Shown: one piece after another, positions 1 to 5,121 of the stretch
How the letters are laid out: each line of letters starts with the position of its first letter
Numbering within the stretch: position 1 is the stretch's first letter
Source of the DNA: Bacteroidota bacterium
Lineage (GTDB): Bacteria; Bacteroidota; Bacteroidia; Chitinophagales; Chitinophagaceae
Direction: 5' to 3'
Assembly: GCA_023429365.1 (NCBI GenBank)
Contig: JAEYVW010000503.1
Coordinates: 1 to 5,121, forward strand
DNA: 5,121 nucleotides
Notes under the pieces: model-generated
What the model was told of the DNA's origin: nothing
Database searches by the model: none
What the model saw: the letters and a program-made list of their open reading frames with translations, nothing else
Made by a program: the position numbers and the translations under genes

Positions 1-71
1 CCAACCAGTTTGATAAGCTCTTCGGGATTAAGTTGCGAAGCCAGTGTCTGGCTGATATTGTTTACGGTACT
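1..71 (-). repeat. Start of a seventh GAF-like unit, cut by the window edge
   Basis: Visible residues 1684-1706, following the linker LLDETKQRATEL of unit 6. The sequence STVNNISQTLASQLNPEELI aligns with AVINSVQ plus the first helix of the other units, and ends in KLVG, which matches the LVGEK of those units. The pattern NNISQTLASQLNPEEL is common at the start of GAF domains just ahead of output modules. The fold and the output domain cannot be confirmed here. Confidence 0.75.
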
Positions 72-3000
72 TAATTCAGTTGCCCTTTGTTTTGTTTCAT
101 CCAGCAGGCGGGTTGTTTCGTCAAACAGGCGCGTATTCTCGAGCGCTACCGCCATACTGCTGGTAAGCGCGGAAAGCAGGCCCAGCTCGGCCTCCGTGAA
201 GGCATTTTCTTTATCGAGGTTTTGGAGACTTACCGAACCACGGACAACACCTCCCACGATCATCGGCACAAATACCGCAGACTTTGGAGGCTGACCAATA
301 CTCACACCGGTGCCGCCATATTTTCTTGCCGTTTCAAGATAGTTTTCATTTATGATCAGTGGCTTTTGCGTTTCGATCAAACGCTTATTGGCCCAATTCA
401 ACGGACGTGGTTCACTAAATTGGCGTAAACCTTTTTCAATGGCATAGCGCCATACTTCTTTGCCCGTTTCATGTTCAAAGGTGCGAATGAGTACAGTTTG
501 TGTGTCGAAAAGTTCGCAAAGTTTCTCTCCCACCAGTTCGTAGATCGCTGAGGATTTGAATTCTTTCACCAGGCCTTCCTGCACATTGTTGATCACCGCG
601 AGTTCTGCTTTTCTTTGCTCGGTTTCCTTCAACAGCATTTTGGTTTCGTCGAATAAGCGGGCGCTCTTAAGGGCTACGCTCATACTGTTGACGAGGGTTA
701 CCAGCAGGCTAATGTCCGATTCGGAGAAAGCATCTTCCTGGTCGATGTTCTGCAGGCTGATCACACCTGTTACTTCACCGCCTGCCACCAGGGGTACCAG
801 GACAAGTGATTTGGCAGCTTCTCCCACGATGACCGTATTATCGTATTGTGAACGTAGTTTCTCTACATCGTTATTAATTACCAGCATCTGACCTGTTCGA
901 ATAACATGTTCCCTGAAGCCTTTGGGTGATCGCGGACCCAGGAGTGTGCGGTCTCCTTTTTCGTAAGAGTATTTATCTTCGATAAGGTTGGCCTTTTTAT
1001 CGTACGTCACAATATCAACAACCTGTGCATTGAAGATCTCACGCATTTTATCTCCCACAAGGTCATAAATGCCCTGCATATCCATTTGTGCAACCAGGCT
1101 TTCCTGCACACTATTGATCACGGCCAGTTCAGCGTTGCGCTGTTCGGTTTCTTTTAATAAACGGTTGGTCTCATCAAAAAGCCTGGCACTTTCAAGTGCC
1201 ACGCTCATGCTATTGGCAAGTGTGGTGAGCAGGCTTACATCGGATTCGGAAAACGCATACTCATGGTCCAGGTTTTGCAGGCTGATAATGCCATTGACCT
1301 TGCCGCCAGCCAGGAGGGGATAAAAAATTTGGGATTTGGGAAACTCGCCGATCAGTAACTCGTTGTTAAAATTTTTGCATTCTTCTTCAATGTTTTTATT
1401 GTGCAGGAGCATCTCACCAGTGTCGATCACATGCTTTCTGAAGCCTTTTGGTTCACGCGGTCCCAATAAGGTCCGGTCACCTTTTTCATAGGCGTAGCGA
1501 TCTTCAATCAGGTTTGCCTGGCGATCATAAGTAACAATATCAATTACCTGTGCATTAAAGATCTCACGGATCTTTTCACCCACCAGTTCATAAATGCCCT
1601 GGATATCCATTTCTCTGACCAGTCCATCCTGCACACTGTTGATGACCGCCAATTCCGCGTTTCTTTGTTCGGTTTCCTTTAACAGGCGTTTTGTTTCGTC
1701 AAAAAGCCGCGCACTTTCCAACGCAATACTCATGCTGTTGGCCAGGGTATTTATCAGCCTCACATTGGAATCGGAAAAGGCATTTTCATGATCTACGTTT
1801 TGCAGGCTGATGATGCCGGTGACATTTCCACCCGTGATCATGGGGACCATCACAAACGATTTGGCTTCTTCACCAACGAATACAACATTATCATATTGTT
1901 TACCGACATCACTTGCATTTTCATTGATCACGAGCTGTTCGCCCGTCTGGATGATATGTTTCCTGAATCCTTTTGGTTCCCTGGCACCCAAAAGTGTGCG
2001 ATCACCTTTTTCATAAGAGTACTTATCTTCAATCAGGTTCGCCTTCCTGTCATAAGTTACAATATCAATCACCTGTGCATCGAAAATTTCGCGGATCTTT
2101 TCACCCACCAGGTAATAAATGCCCTGGATATCCATTTCCCTGACCAGCCCGTCCTGCACACTATTGATGACCGCCAGTTCCGCGTTACGTTGTTCCGTTT
2201 CTTTCAGCAGGCGTTTTGTTTCATCAAAAAGCCGCGCACTTTCCAACGCAATGCTCATGCTGTTGGCAAGAGTGTTGATCAGCCTCACATTAGAATCGGA
2301 GAAAGCATGTTCGTGATCTACGTTTTGCAGGCTGATGATACCGGTGACCTGCCCACCCGTGATCATCGGGACCAGCACAAGTGATTTGGGTTCTTCACCA
2401 ACGATTACAACATTATCATATTGTTTACCGACTTCAAGTGCATTTTCATTGATCACGAGCTGTTCGCCCGTCTGGATAATATGTTTCCTGAATCCCTTTG
2501 GCTCCCTGGGTCCCAACAGCGTGCGATCGCCTTTTTCATAAGCGTATTTATCTTCGATCAGGTTCGTCTTCCTGTCATAGGTTACAATATCAATTACCTG
2601 TGCATCGAAGATTTCGCGGATCTTTTCTCCTACCAGGTAATAGATGCCCTGGATGTCCATTTCCCTTACCAGCCCGTCCTGCACACTGTTGATCACCGCG
2701 AGTTCGGCGTTTCGTTGCTCAGTTTCTTTAAGCAGGCGATTGGTTACATCAAAACGACGGGCACTTTCGAGGGCCACGCTCATACTATTGGCCAGCGTGG
2801 AAAGCAGGCTTACATCTGATTCAGAAAAAGCATGTTCTTTGTCGATATCCTGCAGGCTGATAATTCCTCTTACTTCGCCCGCCGTGATCAGGGGAACAAA
2901 CAAAACTGACTTTGATTGTTCACCCATCAACACCAGGTTACCATACTCCTTCATCCTCTCCTGGATGTTTTCATTGATCACCTGCACCTGCCCGCTTTCT

Positions 3001-5121
3001 ATCACGTTTTTCCGGAACCCCTGGGGTTCTCTGGGGCCAAGCAGCGTACGGTCTCCTTTTTCATAAGCGTAGCGATCTTCCATGAGGTTAGTTTTCGGAT
3101 CGTAGGTTACGATGTCGATCACCTGCGCGTTGAAGATCAGCCTGATCTTTTCTCCCACCAGGTCATATATATCCTGGATACCGATTTCCTTTACAAGGCC
3201 TTCCTGCACACTGTTAATCACCGCCAGTTCTTCGATCCGGTGACTCAGTTCCGCTGTACGGGAAGCTACAATTTGCTCAAGTTCCTTGTGTTTGGCCTTC
3301 AATTGTCGCGTACGGTATCGGACGATTAGCCCAATGATCGCCAGGGCAGCCAGGACATACAGCGCATAAGCCCACCACGTGGCATACCATGGTGGCAGTA
3401 TGCTGAAGTAATAGACGGATTCATCACTAGTCTTATGATAAACGTTTTTGGCTCTTACATGAAATGCATATTTCCCGGCTGGAAGATTCGTGTATTCTTT
3501 ATAGTAATTATTATCAAATCCCGACCAGTCCGGCTCAAATCCCTCCAGCCAGGTTTGATAAAGCGTTTTGTCTTCCTGTTCGAAGAAAGGTGCCGCATAT
3601 TCAAAACGCATTGTATTGCTGCTATAAGAAACAGAAGGTGCGTTCTGTTCGTTTCCCGCTATGGCGGTATTCAGCAAACGCTTACCCGCGCTGACGCTCC
3701 TGATCCGGGTAGTGAAATTCTGATCATAGTCTTTGTGAAGGTTTTCGTCGTAACGGATCAAACCATCGGTGGTACAGATCCAGGTAATGCCGTTTTCTTC
3801 TGTGAATATTTTTGAAAATGTTTTCTCCGCTACCGGTAGCAGGGAAGTTTTATCGATCTTATATTTTCCATCTGCCTGTGGCGTGGCAATAATGGTTTCT
3901 TTTCCAAAGCGCATCCAAAGCCTTCCTTTGTGATCTTCATGCACATCAAACTCTGCTATTCCGCCAGCATACTCAAAATTGCCAAAGCTGGTGTCGGTAT
4001 AAAATTTTTTTTGTTGTTCATCAAACCTGAACAGGGAGGAATCACCAAGGAAATAATTCTCCCCTTTTATCTGGAATACGGAGCCGGCGGCTTTTCGAAG
4101 GCCGTGTCCTTCCCCAAATTTTTCATAAACAAATTGTTTTACGTCCGGTTGTCCGTTTGCGCTGTAGGCAGGTTTGATCAGATAAACGGAGCCGCTTTGC
4201 GTACCCGCCCAGAAAGTACCATCTTTATTTTCTGCAAAAGTCCAGAATTGGTCATCGAGATTGGGTATAAAACCTTCGAATCGCCAGGTATTGGCTTTTT
4301 TATCACGCAGAAAAACGGCTACGCCAAAGGTAGCACCGCCAAGTAACATGTCGGGGTTATGTTTGCATAAATAGATCCCCGTCAACTGCATATCCCCGCC
4401 AATGGAAGGACGGAGCAAGGATACTTTATCATCCCTGATCGCGAATAGCCCATCATTTGGTATCAACAACGTGTTACCATCTTTCAACAAGGCGAAAGTC
4501 TGGTTGGGGGGCACCTCTTTAATCTCTTCAAACTGCCCGGTTTTGGTGTTCAGACGCAGCAGCCCATTGGTGGTGCCCAGGTATAGTTGGCCATTAAACC
4601 TTTCAATGCTCAGCGTGGTAGTTTTGATACCCGACTGTGCGGTAAACTGGGTAATGGGCGAACTGGTCTCGACGCGTGAAATCCCGTTATCCAGTCCCAG
4701 CCAGAGTATACCCCGGCTATCGGTGTAAACGGCATAAACGGATTCGTCCTGAAGACCCACATCCCTGTTGATCAATTGTATGATTTTTCCGGCGGCATCG
4801 AGTGTGACCAGGCCCTTACCGGTTGTGGAAAGGATATAATTGCCATTGGCCATCAACTCTCCTTTGTAAAGCGTGGATGATTTTATATAATAATCTGCTT
4901 CTGTTTTAAAGGGTTTGAAAGTTTTGCCATCATATAAAAAAAGCCCACTGTAAAACAAACCTACCAGGTATTGCTTTGACTCTGAAGCTGTACCAGTGCC
5001 AGAAGGAGGGCGATAGGGAAGCATCACCTGCATCCGTTCCTGTCCTACAAACTCGCTTCCCGGAACCAGTTGTAAAGAATCATTCACTAAGCGAAGCAGG
5101 CCGATGCCCTGTTGATGTACG
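1..5121 (-). CDS. Giant propeller / Y_Y_Y / transmembrane / multi-GAF sensor protein, partial at both ends
   Basis: One minus-strand frame is open through the whole window: 1706 complete codons, no stop, no start in view. The frame was checked at many landmarks from 5120 to 20, and all codon starts fall in the same phase, so there is no frameshift. Visible protein: residues about 1-462 form propeller blades; about 463-520 are a linker; about 519-576 are a Y_Y_Y domain; 578-600 are a membrane helix; 601-632 are a basic coiled coil; 633-1706 are six complete GAF units plus the start of a seventh. By family knowledge such proteins sense through a periplasmic propeller and signal to a cytoplasmic output domain; here the output is outside the window. 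The complete protein probably exceeds 2000 residues, since a signal peptide, some blades, the rest of GAF7 and any output are missing. Being a sensor is well supported; calling it a histidine kinase or cyclase would be a guess. Confidence 0.96.
72..599 (-). repeat. GAF unit 6 (176 codons), divergent type
   Basis: Visible residues 1508-1683. It is still recognisable by AVINNVQEGLVKE, IYELVGEKL, PPKSAVFVPMIVGG, SLQNLDKENAF and the linker ENARLFDETTRLLDE. The middle is different: TFEHETGKEVWRYAIEKGLR is followed by SEPRPLNWANKRLIET, in place of the GDRTLLGPREP core of units 1-5. One extra residue makes it 528 bp. It is probably an older member of the array, closer to generic multi-GAF proteins, from which units 1-5 have moved apart. 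Confidence 0.93.
600..1124 (-). repeat. GAF unit 5 (175 codons)
   Basis: Visible residues 1333-1507. The array core is kept (SYEKGDRTLLGPRSPKGFRE, unit residues 53-72). Many conservative changes set it apart from units 2-4: QESLVAQMDMQ at the start, NNDVEKLRSQYDN in the patch, VISLQNIDQEDAF, LVNSMSVALKSA, and RKAEL at the end. Its length is exactly that of units 1-4, although its sequence is the most drifted of the five. Confidence 0.94.
1125..1649 (-). repeat. GAF unit 4 (175 codons) with a strongly divergent central patch
   Basis: Visible residues 1158-1332. Residues 1-80 and 121-175 follow the array consensus closely, with nine differences from unit 3 in each block. Residues 81-120 are remodelled: LLHNKNIEEECKNFNNELL, then a hydrophobic QIFYPLLAGGK in place of the usual L-V-L-V-P strand. 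It carries a cysteine at unit position 91 (codon 1377-1379) and a histidine at 83, neither found at those positions in the other units. It keeps D137 of the NKFDE pattern, but K and E are replaced. Confidence 0.94.
1650..2174 (-). repeat. GAF unit 3 (175 codons), near-duplicate of unit 2
   Basis: Visible residues 983-1157. It is about 94% identical to unit 2. The N-terminal 44 residues are identical to unit 2, although the DNA there differs at roughly ten sites, all silent. It has LLGAREP where units 1, 2 and 4 have LLGPREP, and NAF in place of HAF at 131-133. Its first 80 residues are also close to unit 4 (9 differences), but its patch 81-120 is not (26 differences in 40). Confidence 0.95.
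2175..2699 (-). repeat. GAF unit 2 (175 codons), near-duplicate of unit 3
   Basis: Visible residues 808-982. Read by eye, it differs from unit 3 at only 11 of 175 residues (unit positions 45, 53, 64, 88, 89, 99, 104, 107, 109, 117, 131), seven of them in the patch 81-120. The DNA from 2221 to 2510 compared with 1696 to 1985 shows about 28 mismatches in 290 bases. In the canonical cyclic-nucleotide NKFDE pattern, N126 and F133 are present, but the K is V127 and the D-E pair is N137-V138, so the pattern is incomplete. Confidence 0.95.
2700..3224 (-). repeat. GAF unit 1 (175 codons)
   Basis: Visible residues 633-807. This is the membrane-proximal unit. It has the array core YEKGDRTLLGPREP at unit residues 54-67 and IISLQDIDKE at 121-130. 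It differs from the other units by GIQDIYDL at 15-22, ITAGE at 113-117 (the others have GG at 115-116), and SARRFDVTNRLL in the linker in place of the usual SARLFDET. The variable patch reads NIQERMKEYGNLVLM. It is clearly the same type as units 2-5 but not a recent copy of unit 2. Confidence 0.94.
3225..3320 (-). other. Juxtamembrane signalling coiled coil
   Basis: Visible residues 601-632, between the membrane helix and the first GAF unit. It is rich in Arg, Lys, Glu and Leu, and contains KHKELEQIVASRTAEL, which resembles the ERTAEL-type linker common after the membrane helix of Y_Y_Y sensors. It ends in HRIEEL, which matches the NAEL ending that closes each GAF unit. It is therefore both the cytoplasmic neck and the first copy of the inter-GAF helix. 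Confidence 0.85.
3321..3389 (-). other. Single transmembrane helix
   Basis: Visible residues 578-600. The segment starts with an aromatic belt (WYATWW), continues with an uncharged core rich in Ala, Leu and Ile, and ends at V before RYRTR. The five basic residues soon after (R, R, R, K, K), against an ILPP border on the other side, fit the positive-inside rule: propeller outside, GAF array inside. No second membrane helix is seen in the visible protein; an N-terminal signal peptide or anchor would lie beyond the window. Confidence 0.93.
3393..3566 (-). other. Y_Y_Y domain (periplasmic, juxtamembrane)
   Basis: Domain inside the large CDS, visible residues about 519-576. The family hallmarks are in order: LYQTWLEGFEPDWSGF, then YTNLPAGKYAFHVRAKN, then a final strand YYFSILPPW that runs straight into the membrane helix. 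The preceding segment (about 3567-3735, with FEYAAPFF just before the domain) is the usual connector from the last blade. In Bacteroidota sensors this immunoglobulin-like fold sits against the membrane and relays movement of the propellers to the transmembrane helix. Its length is normal for the family. The order propeller, Y_Y_Y, membrane helix is the strongest evidence for topology. Confidence 0.92.
3735..5120 (-). other. Two-component-regulator beta-propeller region (about 10 complete blades plus one partial)
   Basis: Domain inside the large CDS, visible residues about 1-462. Repeating blade signatures are seen as a short hydrophobic strand, then G-T/L-x-x-G-L, then a strand and turn. Examples are ILWLGLDNGISRV (about 4675-4720), LYLGTTNGLLRLN (about 4545-4590), TFWAGTQSGSVYLIKP (about 4165-4217), RLWMRFGKE (about 3899-3925) and TWICTTDGLIRYDE (about 3747-3790). 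Less regular blades lie near 4920-4980, 4790-4850, 4420-4490, 4275-4360 and 3990-4060, with half a blade at the window edge (GIGLLRL, about 5085-5110). Linker motifs such as GLQDESVYAVYTDSRG and GHGLRKAAGS match the usual inter-blade pattern of Reg_prop proteins. In that family two seven-bladed propellers precede Y_Y_Y, so about three blades and a signal peptide are probably missing upstream. The ligand is unknown. Expected location is the periplasm. Confidence 0.85.

Larger units (their letters stand above)
72..3224 (-). repeat. In-frame tandem array of six complete GAF-domain units (5 x 525 bp + 1 x 528 bp)
   Basis: The start of each unit was set at the motif AVINSVQ (AVINNVQ in unit 6), whose first base lies at 3224, 2699, 2174, 1649, 1124 and 599. 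These are five exact steps of 525 bp. The next equivalent point (S of STVNNIS) is at 71, a step of 528 bp. Each unit holds a GAF domain followed by the same connecting helix, about SARLFDETxRLLKETEQR, so the repeat is GAF plus linker, not GAF alone. Unit edges are a convention; the phase could be shifted without changing the period. The homology is visible in DNA as well as protein, strongest between units 2 and 3. GAF domains bind small molecules or mediate dimer contacts; the ligands here are unknown. Confidence 0.97.

Noticed and set aside
1788..2384. Longest plus-strand open frame, 198 codons
   Set aside because: Antisense to GAF units 2 and 3; its protein has internal repetition that merely mirrors the 525-bp period, and it matches no family I recognise.
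556..3066. A family of similar plus-strand open frames (for example 556-891, 1069-1323, 1594-1791, 2119-2316, 2644-3066) encoding look-alike Ser/Leu/Cys-rich peptides
   Set aside because: They repeat at 525-bp steps because they are antisense shadows of the GAF repeat. They lack a consistent start or ribosome-binding site, and the minus-strand frame explains the conservation fully.
72..3224. CRISPR array or satellite-like repeat
   Set aside because: The period is 525 bp, fully coding, with diverged units; no short repeats and spacers.
600..3224. Phytochrome-like bilin-binding or Fe-S GAF domains
   Set aside because: No conserved cysteine recurs across the units, and no PAS or PHY partner domain is visible.
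3600..3620. Possible internal start at an ATG codon ahead of Y_Y_Y (TMRFEY), giving a shorter protein
   Set aside because: The frame continues upstream with well-conserved propeller blades, and there is no convincing ribosome-binding site; it is simply an internal methionine.
3435..4728. Plus-strand open frames opposite the propeller and Y_Y_Y region
   Set aside because: The minus-strand frame here shows clear blade and Y_Y_Y motifs; the opposite frames give no recognisable domain.
1..5121. Frameshift or pseudogene from repeat decay
   Set aside because: All landmark codons from 5120 to 20 are in one phase, all five similar units are exactly 175 codons, and base changes between the closest copies are mostly silent, so the gene looks intact across the window.

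Overview
The window is the interior of one very large gene read on the minus strand. A single reading frame (codons whose 5' base lies at positions 5120, 5117, ... 5) stays open across the whole 5121 bases. It gives 1706 full codons with no stop, and neither the start nor the end of the gene is in view. I see no intergenic DNA, RNA gene, promoter, terminator or insertion element.

The encoded protein is a multidomain membrane sensor. In protein order (high to low coordinates) it has four parts. (1) A run of about ten complete and one partial beta-propeller blades of the 'two-component regulator propeller' type, about 3735-5120. (2) A linker and a Y_Y_Y immunoglobulin-like domain, about 3393-3566. 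(3) One transmembrane helix at 3321-3389, followed by a basic stretch and a short signalling coiled coil (3225-3320). (4) A tandem array of GAF domains, about 1-3224. The propeller and Y_Y_Y part should face the periplasm and the GAF array the cytoplasm.

The GAF array is the most striking part. Five consecutive units are each exactly 525 bp (175 codons), a sixth is 528 bp, and a seventh is cut by the window edge. Units 2 and 3 are about 94% identical in protein. Most variation between units is in one patch, unit residues about 81-120, between conserved N- and C-terminal blocks.

Organism (inference): propeller plus Y_Y_Y plus membrane helix is typical of Bacteroidota hybrid two-component and related sensors. 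The moderate GC and AAA/GAA/GAT-rich codons would fit a Chitinophagaceae-like soil or rhizosphere bacterium, but nothing here proves the genus.

How the parts may work together (inference): ligand binding or stress sensed by the periplasmic propeller passes through Y_Y_Y and the membrane helix into the coiled coil, and the GAF chain integrates cytoplasmic signals. The output domain (for example histidine kinase, class III nucleotide cyclase or PP2C phosphatase) lies beyond position 1 and cannot be named. The N-terminal signal peptide and the first blades lie beyond position 5121.
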